Shown: piece after piece, positions 25,195 through 33,774 of the stretch | Layout of the letters: the number at the start of each line of letters is the position of its first letter | Numbering within the stretch: the stretch's first letter is position 1 | Source of the DNA: an uncultured Chitinophagaceae bacterium | GTDB taxonomy: Bacteria; Bacteroidota; Bacteroidia; Chitinophagales; Chitinophagaceae | Direction of reading: 5' to 3' | Length of the DNA: 50,447 nt | NCBI GenBank assembly: GCA_903884185.1 | Contig: CAISDV010000163.1 | Coordinates: forward strand, 1 to 50,447 | The notes under the pieces: model-generated | What the model was told of the DNA's origin: nothing | The model's input: the letters and a program-made list of their open reading frames with translations, nothing else | Databases searched by the model: none | Made by a program: the position numbers and the translations under genes

Positions 25195-25300
25195 TATGTA
25201 CGATGTGCAACTATGTTAGATGTCAGATGTGGGATGTGCGATGTGTTGATTCCGTACCCACATCTAACATCGTACATCTGACATCTTACATATCTACCTC
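25195..25300. repeat. Inverted degenerate heptamer array after nuoN
   Basis: The left array, in steps of seven, is gttagat, gtcagat, gtgggat, gtgcgat, gtgttga. After ttccgta the right array is cccacat, ctaacat, cgtacat, ctgacat, cttacat. The complement of the right array uses the same units (NNGATGT with NN = ta, ca, ac, gg, aa). Both ends read atatgta/tacatat. The two arms can fold into a long imperfect hairpin of about 45 nt per arm. Confidence 0.85.
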
Positions 25301-25371
25301 CTCTCATCATATATCCCCGGCCATAAACTCATGAATCCTTAACTTTATTCCCTAGGAGAAACATCCTTATC

Positions 25372-26640
25372 ATGACAACTCTCGACTCTTTCTTACTGGC
25401 TTTCCGTATCGTGCGCGGTAATAAACTACGTACCGGTATCACCGTTACCATCATTGCATTTGGTATCATGGCGCTGATCGGTATCATTACAGCCACACAG
25501 GCGATGAACCAAAGCCTGAAAGAAAGTTTTTCTTCCATGGGAGCCAACGCCTTCAGCATACGCTATAAAGAATCTACTATTCGTTTTGGAGGAAGGAGAA
25601 ATGTTACACTTACGCAGAGAGGTAAAAAAGAAAAAGTATCCAACCTCGATAAATTTATCAGGAGGGAAGACGCTGAATTCTTCAAAGCCAATTTCAAATT
25701 TCCTTCATGGGTATCTATTTACCTGCGTGGCCCCAATAACCAGGAATGCCATTATGAGGACAAGAAAACCAATCCCGTTGTATCTGTCATGGGTGGTGAT
25801 GAAAATTATGTATTGGTAAATGGATTGAATATAGACCTTGGCAGGAACCTCAACAACCTGGATGTACAAAGTGGAAGGAACGTTTGCCTGGTAGGAAGTA
25901 ATGTGGCAGCAAAACTCTTTGGCAGCCATCCCGAAAAATGCATCGACAAGATCATCCGCCTTGGCAGCATCCCGTACCGCGTGATCGGTTTACTGAAAAC
26001 GAAAGGCTCAAGCGGCTTGTCGCGCCAGGATGATGTGATCATCACGCCTTATAATAATTGCAGGCGCTTGTATAATAGTTCCAGCTCTTATTTCGTAGGA
26101 GTGATGGTGGAAAATGTATCTGAACTGGATGCTGCTGTTGGCGAAGCAGAATCAGTTTTCAGGGCAGTAAGAAAATTGCAGCCAATTGATGCGGATAATT
26201 TTGCCATTGAAAAAAGTGACAAGTTTGCGGAACTGTTCATTTCCTTTTTGAGTGGTATCACTGGTTCTGCAGCAGTGATCGGTATGATCACATTGATTGG
26301 CGCAGCAATAGGATTGATGAATATTATGCTGGTGGCAGTAAATGAAAGAACAAAAGAAGTAGGGCTCATTAAAGCCATTGGTGGAAAAAGTAAAAATGTA
26401 CGCCAGCAATTCCTTTTTGAAAGCGTGATCATCAGCCTCATGGGCGCGATCATCGGAATTATTTTGGGTATTACACTTGGAAATATTTTTGCTTCTTTTC
26501 TCTCCACAGGTTTTGTAGTGCCCTGGTTCTGGGTCATCATAGGGATTGTGATATGTACTATTGTGGGATTAGCTGCAGGTATCTATCCTGCTATGAAAGC
26601 CGCCAAACTCAATCCTATCGTGGCATTGCGGTATGAGTAA
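25372..26640 (+). CDS. MacB-like / FtsX-type ABC transporter permease
   Basis: This 422-aa protein has the MacB architecture. An N-terminal membrane helix (about 20-42, TGITVTIIAFGIMALIGII) is followed by a large periplasmic domain (MacB_PCD, about 45-290) and a C-terminal FtsX domain with three helices starting near 300 (GSAAVIGMITLIGAAIGLMN). It also has the typical VNERTKEVGLIKAIGGKSKN coupling loop. Such permeases work with a cytoplasmic ATPase in mechanotransmission-type export or envelope functions; no ATPase is encoded within this window next to it. A purine-rich aggagaaac lies about 10 nt before the ATG. It is flanked on both sides by inverted heptamer arrays. Confidence 0.9.
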   Translation: MTTLDSFLLAFRIVRGNKLRTGITVTIIAFGIMALIGIITATQAMNQSLKESFSSMGANAFSIRYKESTIRFGGRRNVTLTQRGKKEKVSNLDKFIRREDAEFFKANFKFPSWVSIYLRGPNNQECHYEDKKTNPVVSVMGGDENYVLVNGLNIDLGRNLNNLDVQSGRNVCLVGSNVAAKLFGSHPEKCIDKIIRLGSIPYRVIGLLKTKGSSGLSRQDDVIITPYNNCRRLYNSSSSYFVGVMVENVSELDAAVGEAESVFRAVRKLQPIDADNFAIEKSDKFAELFISFLSGITGSAAVIGMITLIGAAIGLMNIMLVAVNERTKEVGLIKAIGGKSKNVRQQFLFESVIISLMGAIIGIILGITLGNIFASFLSTGFVVPWFWVIIGIVICTIVGLAAGIYPAMKAAKLNPIVALRYE

Positions 26641-26757
26641 ATTATAAGTTATGAGCTATAAATTATGAGTGATGTTACATCCTGAATATTTATAAATTCT
26701 TTGAAGCACATTCGCCCGATAACTTATAACCTATAACTCATAATTCATAACTCCTAC
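26638..26757. repeat. Inverted A/T-rich heptamer array between convergent genes
   Basis: The left part in steps of seven is attataa, gttatga, gctataa, attatga; the right part (26729-26755) is aacttat, aacctat, aactcat, aattcat, aactcct. Right units are reverse complements of the left type (NNTATRA). Between them is about 65 bp of unrelated sequence. It fills the gap between the convergent permease and CarboxypepD_reg-like genes and could act as a bidirectional hairpin. Confidence 0.78.
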
Positions 26758-26758
26758 C

Positions 26759-27490
26759 TCAATCCCTTCTCTTAAAAAACAACTTCAATTTATCATTGAT
26801 ATAATACACCAGGTCCTCATCCGACCTATGTTTACGCAGCCAGTCGTAGCTGGGGCGGTATGTTTGCATGAATAGCATGAGTGAGTCGCTGCTGAATGTA
26901 GTATACCCACCTGTCATAACGGGTGTAAACCTGTAATTGATATATTCTTCCTGTTCCATTTGGTCAAGCATGCTGATGGATCTTCTTTTTCTTTTTTCCC
27001 TGTTATAAAAATGATCCAGGTTAATGCCCAACCCCGCGCCTGAATTGGCCAAAGAAAAAACAGGCTGAACATGATCGCTCACCGTACCAAAAAAATTCTT
27101 TCTTCTTTCCATACTGTCTAACTGGTAGCGTGAAAATTTTGTCTTTGCAGTAACGGTAACATCATTCAATTGGTGGGTGATGGGATTTATAAAAAAAACA
27201 GCTGCTTCATCGTTGATGATCTTTAGGGTAATACGTATCGTATCAAAATAATATCCCACAGAAGCAAAAGAGAGAAGGTCTGATTCTTTTAGTGGAATTT
27301 TAAAAAAACCATTTTTGTTAGACATCACAGTTTTATTGGTAAGAAGATTGGTAACACTTGCAAAAGCAATGGGGCTTTGCGTAACACTATCTCTTACCTG
27401 GCCGGTGAACAAAGGCTTATCCTGTGCAATAACAGAACCGGCCATAAAAATAAAAACGAGTAACAATATATTCTTTACAAAAGGTTTCAT
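26759..27490 (-). CDS. Exported protein with CarboxypepD_reg-like domain
   Basis: This 243-aa protein has a signal peptide (KNILLLVFIFMAGSVIAQ). Residues about 27-110 match the CarboxypepD_reg-like beta-sandwich seen at the start of many Bacteroidota outer-membrane proteins: FTGQVRDSVTQSPIAFASV, NKNGFFKIPL, LLSFASVGYYFDTIRI. The remainder (about 115-243) is charged and not recognised. There is no beta-barrel, so it is not a TonB-dependent receptor. A near-match box TACCTTCG lies 4 nt before the ATG. The function is unknown; it is probably envelope-located. Confidence 0.75.
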   Translation of the reverse strand: MKPFVKNILLLVFIFMAGSVIAQDKPLFTGQVRDSVTQSPIAFASVTNLLTNKTVMSNKNGFFKIPLKESDLLSFASVGYYFDTIRITLKIINDEAAVFFINPITHQLNDVTVTAKTKFSRYQLDSMERRKNFFGTVSDHVQPVFSLANSGAGLGINLDHFYNREKRKRRSISMLDQMEQEEYINYRFTPVMTGGYTTFSSDSLMLFMQTYRPSYDWLRKHRSDEDLVYYINDKLKLFFKRRD

Positions 27491-27594
27491 TTGCCGAAGG
27501 TAAGAGTGCTGTGTTTATATATATGCGTTGCAGCACGAATTAACAGAAAAGAATTACAGTAGAGTCGGGGAGACGGAGAGGTTCGCAGAGCAAT

Positions 27595-27626
27595 AAAAAA
27601 CCCGGTGAATATTCACCGGGTTTTTT
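27595..27626 (-). terminator. Strong bidirectional terminator after the metalloprotease gene
   Basis: AAAAAA-CCCGGTGAATATTCACCGGG-TTTTTT is a perfect 20-bp palindrome bounded by A and T runs, 20 nt after the stop of the minus-strand metalloprotease gene. It would terminate transcription in either direction. Confidence 0.9.
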
Positions 27627-27645
27627 ATTATAGAATTGAATTGTT

Positions 27646-30204
27646 TTAATCTTTCTTTTTCTCCAATGCCGTCTTGATCCTGTCAGATACATCCTGCAGA
27701 TGGTACTTGCTCATCTTATCGGTTGTACCAGGGATAGCTGCATTGATCTCTGACCTTAATGAAGCAAGCACTGCTTTCACTTCAGAGTAAACGTCTGTGC
27801 TACTCAAGTCAACAGCTCCAAATCCACCACCACCACGGCCGCCACCGGCTGGTGCTGCGGCTGCTGCCGGAGAAGCAGGAGGATCAATGATATTGATCAG
27901 GTCTTCCACAAAATCTTTTTGCAGGCGACGGCGATAGCTATCAATGGTCTTCTTGGAAGACAGTTCGCTGAAGATGCCATTCTTTACATCTGTCAGCATT
28001 TCATCCATTGAATAAGTATTAGCTGATCCATAACGCTCAGAAGCATTTACCAAACGGTTCAGGCGCTGGCCACCCAAGAGACTGGCGAGTACGCTTACCT
28101 GTGTATTAGTAACAGATTCTGCATTGCCCGGGTTGCTAAACTTATTAAGAATGTCTTTATCAATCAGCCAGGTTGGGGTCTGGAACAACTGAGTATTTAA
28201 AAAATTCACAGCATCTTTCTGCATCGCTTTTGGCGTTGGTTCATATACATTGCCTTGTTCTTCTACGCTCTTGAAAGTTTCCTGTACACCACCTATATTC
28301 TTTAATACGTGCCCCATGTAACGGCCGAACTGCCCTGTTACCTGTGCATACATATCAGATAAATTTTCGTACCTGTCTCCCTCTTCTTTTGTCCATTCAG
28401 GTAATTTAGGAAGGATGCGTTTCAGGTTTTTAATTCCATATTCACTTGCCTTAACAGCGTTATCGCTAAGATCTTCTGTTTGTGCACGTGGATCTGTATT
28501 GCCACCTTCGCCACCAAACCACAAACGTGGGTTAGCGCCTAAACGGTCAACGATCCATTTGTTATTGATCTTCTTGTCTTCTTCTTCATTTTTAGCACCT
28601 ACATACCTGTAACCCCATTCAATGGCCCATTTATCGTAATCACCAATGCGCGGGAATAAACCGGCTTCAGAAATATTATCTTCAGGCTGGGCTACATAGT
28701 TAAAACGGGCGTAGTCCATAATAGAAGCTGTGTGGCCATTTGCTTCCACCCATGCTTTATCACGCAGTTTTTCAACCGGAGTCTTGCTGCTGCTTCCCAT
28801 GTTATGGCGAAGTCCAAGTGTATGGCCTATTTCATGTGAAGAAACAAAACGGATCAGGTTGCCCATCAGCTCTTCATCAAATTTCATTTTCCTTGCTTTA
28901 GGGTCAACTGCTGCTGTTTGTACCATATACCAGTCGTGTACCAGTTTCATTACATTATGGTACCAGCCAACATGGCTTTCTAAAATTTCACCGCTGCGTG
29001 GGTCATTTACATTAGGCCCGTATGCATTTTCAACATCAGAAGCAAAATAGCGGATCACAGAAAAACGTGCATCTTCCAGGCTCATGGTTGTATCGCCTTC
29101 TGGCCATTCTTTTGCAACGATCGCATTTCTGAATCCTGCTTTTTCAAAAGCTTTCTGCCAGTCATTCACACCTGCGATCAAATATTTCCTCCATTGTTTT
29201 GGAGTGGCAGGGTCTATATAATAAACAATTTGTTTCTGTGGTTCAACCAGTTCACCCCTCATATATTTTGCCATGTCTTCGGGCTTTGGTTCCAGCTTGT
29301 AACGAACGGCAAAGGTTTGAGGTTCTACTTTCTGCTGCTCATCGCTATACTTTGTATAACGGTCAGCAAAGAATCCAACGCGAGGGTCAAAGAAACGGCG
29401 TTGCATAGGTGTTTTAGACAATAATAAAAGAGAAGTATTCATTTCCAGTGTTACTGCGCCTGCTTCATCAGCAGCGGGTAAAGCGCCACCACCTCTTCCC
29501 GGAGTGGGTGCAGCAGCAGGGCCGGCGGCTCCTCCTGCAGAAAATGTTTTTAATGTCCTTATTTCTGTATTGATAGGATACGTGTGTATGCTTTCTATAT
29601 AAGACCTGTCCGCGGCCAAAGCAGTGAAATTAAAAGCACGTTTTCTTGCAGGGCTCAGGCTTACTACCTGGTTATCTCCTTTGAAGAAATCCGTTACGTC
29701 AATAACTGTGCTCGTAGAATCTTTGCCATATGCTGCAATTGGAAAAGCAGCAGTGATAGGATTAACGTATGAATTGGTAACAGCTTTGTAGATATCATTG
29801 GTAGTGTCTGCAACGCTGATAAGAGTAACAACGCGTAAGAAGATGTTGCTGCTTGGGCCTCTTTCAAATTCCAATGTTACCTGGTTAACGATCTCACCGC
29901 CATAAGCGCCACCGCCGCCTGCCACTTTGCTAAAGCGGGTTACAGCAAGGATCTCACGCCCTAAAAGGGAATCAGGAATATCAAAGTAGAATTTGTCATC
30001 CACTTTGTGTACAGTAAATAAGCCCACTTTGGTAATGGCTTTATCTGTGATCACATCTTTAAAAGGCTTGGGTGCTACCCTGGCCGCATTGCCTCCAAAC
30101 GGGTTGGCACCACCGGCGTTGCCTGGGGCTCCACCTGCGGGTCTTTGGGCAGTAGCGGCGAACCCGCCTGCCAGCATGATACATGCAAGTAATAAATGCT
30201 TCAT
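27646..30204 (-). CDS. Zinc-dependent metalloprotease (DUF5117/DUF4953 type)
   Basis: This 852-aa exported protein has a signal peptide (LLLACIMLAGGFAATAQ) and a Gly/Ala/Pro-rich linker. N-terminal beta-rich regions of the DUF5117/DUF5118 type include DKFYFDIPDSLLGREILAVT. A metzincin-like catalytic domain carries SSHEIGHTLGLRHNMGSS near residue 455: two zinc His in HExxH, the catalytic Glu, and a third His in GLRHN. A C-terminal helical region has a second low-complexity insert rich in Gly and Ala near residue 795. Members of this family are common in Bacteroidota and probably degrade proteins in the periplasm or outside the cell; the substrate is unknown. It has its own terminator and a 480-bp upstream spacer. 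A TATCTTCA sequence near 30237 may be a -7 box. Confidence 0.9.
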   Translation of the reverse strand: MKHLLLACIMLAGGFAATAQRPAGGAPGNAGGANPFGGNAARVAPKPFKDVITDKAITKVGLFTVHKVDDKFYFDIPDSLLGREILAVTRFSKVAGGGGAYGGEIVNQVTLEFERGPSSNIFLRVVTLISVADTTNDIYKAVTNSYVNPITAAFPIAAYGKDSTSTVIDVTDFFKGDNQVVSLSPARKRAFNFTALAADRSYIESIHTYPINTEIRTLKTFSAGGAAGPAAAPTPGRGGGALPAADEAGAVTLEMNTSLLLLSKTPMQRRFFDPRVGFFADRYTKYSDEQQKVEPQTFAVRYKLEPKPEDMAKYMRGELVEPQKQIVYYIDPATPKQWRKYLIAGVNDWQKAFEKAGFRNAIVAKEWPEGDTTMSLEDARFSVIRYFASDVENAYGPNVNDPRSGEILESHVGWYHNVMKLVHDWYMVQTAAVDPKARKMKFDEELMGNLIRFVSSHEIGHTLGLRHNMGSSSKTPVEKLRDKAWVEANGHTASIMDYARFNYVAQPEDNISEAGLFPRIGDYDKWAIEWGYRYVGAKNEEEDKKINNKWIVDRLGANPRLWFGGEGGNTDPRAQTEDLSDNAVKASEYGIKNLKRILPKLPEWTKEEGDRYENLSDMYAQVTGQFGRYMGHVLKNIGGVQETFKSVEEQGNVYEPTPKAMQKDAVNFLNTQLFQTPTWLIDKDILNKFSNPGNAESVTNTQVSVLASLLGGQRLNRLVNASERYGSANTYSMDEMLTDVKNGIFSELSSKKTIDSYRRRLQKDFVEDLINIIDPPASPAAAAAPAGGGRGGGGFGAVDLSSTDVYSEVKAVLASLRSEINAAIPGTTDKMSKYHLQDVSDRIKTALEKKKD

Positions 30205-30685
30205 ATGCTAATTAGTTTTTTAAAGTGAAGGGTTGAAGATAGGTATCCTGTAAATAAAAAAACATTTTTGTGGCCGATTCTTTGATGGATGGCTGAATTG
30301 GGGCAATTAAGCGGTAGAAATCCCGATGAATTTTAAAAATCATGGGCTTTGGATGGGAAATGCCTGTAACTTTCCACTCTAGTCCCTGTCTCTAGTCCCC
30401 GTCTCTGACGGGGATTCCATGATCTCCGTCTTGACGGGGATTACAAACAAGATTTTATACGGGGATTTGAAACAAGGTTTATTCAGGACTTTAATAATCG
30501 TAACAATTTTTCATCAATTGATTAAAACTTATTTGGCACTTTCAATAAAATACTTAATTTGTAATCTCTTTTTTAATTTTTTTTCGAAATCTTATATTTT
30601 TCAAAACATTTTTCAGTAGAATTGCGAATACAAAACTTTATATAACAAACAACTGTAATTTCTAAAACTAAAAACCAATCGAATC
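30205..30685. other. Divergent intergenic region between the metalloprotease and exbB
   Basis: There is no gene in these 480 bp. It holds two CCCCG-type palindromes at 30396-30440 (listed separately) and a strongly A/T-rich stretch from about 30500 to 30670 that should contain the exbB promoter. I could not choose a single convincing TAnnTTTG box there; TATATTTTT at about 30592 is the closest. Confidence 0.6.
30396..30440. repeat. Paired CCCCG palindromes
   Basis: TCCCCGTC-TCT-GACGGGGA (30396-30414) is a perfect 8-bp inverted repeat. A second, imperfect copy follows at once (CTCCGTC-TT-GACGGGG, about 30424-30439). A third half-copy, tacggggat, lies at about 30458. They are related in form to CCCCGA-CTCTG-TCGGGG before mnmE. 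Confidence 0.75.
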
Positions 30686-31549
30686 ATGGCCGACATCAAA
30701 CCAACCGCCACATCAGCTGCAAAAGCAACTACATCTGTGCAACCAAAGAAAAGCAGCAATTCCATTTCATGGATGGCGCCACTTGCTTGTATTATTATAG
30801 GGTACCTTTTCTGGCGCTTTGTTATTGGCAGCCCCGATAATTTCAAAGGCGGCAAAGAAAATGGGGGCTTCTGGCCTGACCGCGACATTCCAGTAGGTGG
30901 CATGGCGCGTATGTACCTGGGTGGTATCCTTGTACCGATCCTGATCGGTTTGTTCCTGACCGTAGTAACTTTTGTTATTGAAAGGTTCCTTACCGTTGGC
31001 AAAGCTGCCGGTACTGCCAGCATTCCTGAATTTATCCGCAAAGTGCAATTTCACCTTGCTAATAAAGACCTGGACAAAGCATTGGCAGAATGCGACAAAC
31101 AAAAAGGAAGTGTGGGCAATGTAATGAAAGCAGGCCTGCGCAAATACAAAGAAATGATCTCTAATACTGAACTGGCAACAGAACAGAAAGTATTGAATAT
31201 CCAAAAGGAAGTAGAAGAAGCTACCGCTCTTGAGCTGCCTATGCTGGAAAAGAACCTAGTATTCTTATCTACTATCGCTTCAGTGGCAACCCTGATGGGA
31301 TTGTTAGGTACGGTATTAGGTATGATACGTTCGTTCTCTGCCCTTGGTGATGCAGGTGGTACAGAAGCAACAGCTAAATTATCACAAGGTATCTCTGAGG
31401 CATTGTATAATACGGCACTTGGTATTGGTACTTCGGCTGTCGCTATCATCATGTATAATGTGTTCACTACACGTATAGATGGTATTACCTATGGTATTGA
31501 CGAATCAGGTTTTACCCTAACACAAAGCTTTGCTGCCAACTATAAATAA
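30686..31549 (+). CDS. exbB: MotA/TolQ/ExbB proton channel protein
   Basis: ExbB forms the inner-membrane pentamer of the Ton motor. The 287-aa protein has an N-terminal Ala/Thr/Lys-rich cytoplasmic tail, a first helix around 28-48 (SWMAPLACIIIGYLFW), a second around 80-103 (GGILVPILIGLFLTVVTFVI), a long cytoplasmic helical region, and two helices in the conserved C-terminal block. That block has NLVFLSTIASVATLMGLLGT with VLGMIRSF, and GISEALYNTALGIGTSAVAI. It heads the exbB-exbD-exbD-tonB operon. An extra N-terminal helix compared with E. coli ExbB is common in this phylum. Confidence 0.9.
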   Translation: MADIKPTATSAAKATTSVQPKKSSNSISWMAPLACIIIGYLFWRFVIGSPDNFKGGKENGGFWPDRDIPVGGMARMYLGGILVPILIGLFLTVVTFVIERFLTVGKAAGTASIPEFIRKVQFHLANKDLDKALAECDKQKGSVGNVMKAGLRKYKEMISNTELATEQKVLNIQKEVEEATALELPMLEKNLVFLSTIASVATLMGLLGTVLGMIRSFSALGDAGGTEATAKLSQGISEALYNTALGIGTSAVAIIMYNVFTTRIDGITYGIDESGFTLTQSFAANYK

Positions 31550-31614
31550 GCACCGCTTATTTATGGAAAGCGCTATGTTTTGAATCTTATCATGTGAACA
31601 TTAAATAATTAACA

Positions 31615-32256
31615 ATGGCAAGACCCAAGATACCCAGGAAGAGCACGGCCATCGATATGACGGCAATGTGTGATGTGGCCTTCCTTTTGTTGTCTTTCTT
31701 TATCCTCACCGCCAAATTCAAACCAGCGGAAGCGATACAGGTAACCACACCCAGTTCGGTTGCCGCCAAAAGCGCCCCGGATAAGGATATAGCACTTATT
31801 ACTATGGACAAGGACGGAAAAGTGTTCCTTTCTATGGACAATGAACAGAAGAAAGGATTTATAGCCGATGAGCTGAACAATACCAAAAGCCTTGGCATAG
31901 ACAAGCAGGCTTTTGTAAAAGCTAATTTTATTGGATCCTCCTTTAGCCAGCTTGCTTCTTTCCTGAAAATACCCGAAGACAGCCGCAAGGGCAATGTTTT
32001 GGTGGGAATTCCAACCCAGGACAGTGCACATAATGAATTGACAGAATGGATCCGTATCATCGTTGCTGCTTACCAGGGACAGAAACTGAATATCCTGTTA
32101 AAAGGCGACAACTTTGCAAAATATCCTTCTTTTAAAGGGGTGGTAACAGCCTTAAAAAAGAATGATCAGCTAAAATTTCAGATGATCACCAATCCGCAAG
32201 CTGTGCCAATTGGCTCGGAATTATGGAAGGATAAAACAAATAATGGGGCAAAGTAA
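31615..32256 (+). CDS. exbD: ExbD/TolR-family protein (first of two)
   Basis: ExbD supplies the proton-carrying Asp within the ExbB ring. The 213-aa protein has a short basic cytoplasmic start, then one membrane helix with DMTAMCDVAFLLLSFFIL (Asp20 is the conserved channel residue), and a periplasmic domain that is longer than the usual ~140-aa ExbD. It is 65 bp after exbB and 42 bp before the second exbD. Two ExbD paralogues in tandem may form a heterodimer in the pore. Confidence 0.88.
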   Translation: MARPKIPRKSTAIDMTAMCDVAFLLLSFFILTAKFKPAEAIQVTTPSSVAAKSAPDKDIALITMDKDGKVFLSMDNEQKKGFIADELNNTKSLGIDKQAFVKANFIGSSFSQLASFLKIPEDSRKGNVLVGIPTQDSAHNELTEWIRIIVAAYQGQKLNILLKGDNFAKYPSFKGVVTALKKNDQLKFQMITNPQAVPIGSELWKDKTNNGAK

Positions 32257-32298
32257 GACAAGGAACCTCAATTGATCACAAAGAAAAAAAAGTAAACA

Positions 32299-32853
32299 AT
32301 GGCTGAATTAGATACATCGGGCGGGGGCCATAAAAAGGGCCCGGGCGTCAAGAAAAGCAAAAAACTGTCTACCCGTGTGGATCTTACTCCCATGGTGGAC
32401 CTCGGTTTTCTGCTGATCACGTTCTTCATTTTTACCACTACGTTAAGCCAGCCTACCGCTCTTCACCTGAATCTTCCCAAAGATGTAGATAAACCGGAAG
32501 ACCAGAATAAGGCAAAGCAATCTGGTGTTATTACCATTCTTTTGGGTAAGGATCATAACGTGTTCTATTATGAAGGGCTGATCGAAAATAATGCAGATGC
32601 ACAGGCCAAGTTCAAATCGTCCAATTTTAAAGAGATCCGCGGAGTGATCGCAGATAAAAAACACCGTGTAACCAAAGAGGAAGATTTTGTAGTGGTGATA
32701 AAGCCCACCGACGAGTCTACCTATAGTGATGTGGTGAAAATCCTGGATGAGATGTTAATAGCCAATGCAAAAAGATATGCGCTGGTAGATATATCTACTA
32801 CAGAAGATCAGTTGGTAAAAGCAACAGAAGCTGCTTCACCCGCTGGAAAATAA
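32299..32853 (+). CDS. exbD: ExbD/TolR-family protein (second of two)
   Basis: This 184-aa protein has a Gly/Lys-rich N-terminus, then TRVDLTPMVDLGFLLITFF. Asp34 is the conserved membrane Asp, and PMVDLGFLLI is the canonical ExbD signature. The periplasmic domain contains LHLNLPKDVDKPED and ends in an Ala/Ser-rich tail. It is more canonical than the preceding paralogue. It is followed by tonB after 48 bp. Confidence 0.9.
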   Translation: MAELDTSGGGHKKGPGVKKSKKLSTRVDLTPMVDLGFLLITFFIFTTTLSQPTALHLNLPKDVDKPEDQNKAKQSGVITILLGKDHNVFYYEGLIENNADAQAKFKSSNFKEIRGVIADKKHRVTKEEDFVVVIKPTDESTYSDVVKILDEMLIANAKRYALVDISTTEDQLVKATEAASPAGK

Positions 32854-32901
32854 AATATGGAATCTTCCATTATTTGAATCTTATTAATAAATGCACGCAC
32901 A

Positions 32902-33720
32902 ATGGACATAAATAAAATCTTAACCGCCGATATCCTGGATATCATTTTCGAAGGGCGCAACAAGGAGTATGGGGCTTACGAACTTCGTAAGACCTATAAT
33001 AAGCGTATCACCTACGCACTGATTCTTACTGTTTCGATCTGCCTGTTGCTGCTTCTCGGTTCTATCCTCGCAAATACTATTGGCAAGAACAATAACAAAT
33101 TGCTGGTGAACGATGCTTCCCTGGAAAATTACAAGGAGCCCCCTCCACCAGAGCCACCGCCACCGCCTCCACCAAAACAGGAGCCGCCAAAAGTGGAAAT
33201 TACCAAGTTTACTCCGCCCAAGATCGTGAAGGATGAGGAAGTAAAAGAACCGCCTCCTGAACAGGAAAAACTGGAAGAAACCAAGATTGGTACTATTAAC
33301 CAGGAAGGTACAAAGGACGAAGGCATTGTTGCACCACCCGTTGAAAAAGGTACCGGTGTAGTAGAAGCCCCTAAGGTGGAAGAAGATTATGATAAAGTGT
33401 TTACAGTGGTACAGATACCTGCGGAGTTCCCGGGTGGATTACCGGCCTGGACAAAATACTTACAACGTAACCTGAACAGTGATATACCCGTTCAGAACGG
33501 TGCACCTGCAGGAAAATATACGGTAGTGGTATCCTTTATCGTTGACAAGACAGGGAAGATCAGTGATGTGCAGGCAGAGAATGATATGGGGTATGGAACT
33601 AAAGATGAAGCAGTGAGGGTAATTAAAAGAGGCCCGGATTGGAAACCAGCCGTGCAGAATGGTAGAAATGTTACCTACCGTGCAAGGCAGCAGGTTACTT
33701 TCGTGGTGTCTGAAGATTAA
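32902..33720 (+). CDS. tonB: TonB-family energy transducer (second copy)
   Basis: This 272-aa protein has the N-terminal cytoplasmic segment LDIIFEGRNKEYGAYELRK, nearly the same as in the TonB at 7205. A membrane helix follows around 37-58 (ILTVSICLLLLLGSILANTI). A strongly Pro-rich periplasmic spacer (EPPPPEPPPPPPPKQEPPK) spans the envelope. The C-terminal TonB_C domain has IPAEFPGGLPAWTKYLQRNL, VVSFIVDKTGKISDVQAEND and PDWKPAVQNGRNV. It is last of the exbB operon and is followed by a clear terminator. Confidence 0.94.
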   Translation: MDINKILTADILDIIFEGRNKEYGAYELRKTYNKRITYALILTVSICLLLLLGSILANTIGKNNNKLLVNDASLENYKEPPPPEPPPPPPPKQEPPKVEITKFTPPKIVKDEEVKEPPPEQEKLEETKIGTINQEGTKDEGIVAPPVEKGTGVVEAPKVEEDYDKVFTVVQIPAEFPGGLPAWTKYLQRNLNSDIPVQNGAPAGKYTVVVSFIVDKTGKISDVQAENDMGYGTKDEAVRVIKRGPDWKPAVQNGRNVTYRARQQVTFVVSED

Positions 33721-33742
33721 TAGAATCTCTTTCTTAATATTG

Positions 33743-33770
33743 AAAGCCCTCTCATTTGAGAGGGCTTTTT
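33743..33770 (+). terminator. Intrinsic terminator of the exbB-exbD-exbD-tonB operon
   Basis: AAAGCCCTCTC-ATTT-GAGAGGGCTTTTT is a perfect 10-11-bp stem with a 4-nt loop and T-run, 23 nt after the tonB stop. Confidence 0.92.
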
Positions 33771-33774
33771 CGTT

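Noticed and set aside
26088-26540. 150-aa minus-strand frame within the permease gene
   Set aside because: It is an antisense shadow of the FtsX domain; the plus-strand protein has clear family motifs.
33129-33326. Gly/Ser-rich minus-strand frame
   Set aside because: It is the complement of the Pro-rich TonB spacer and not a gene.
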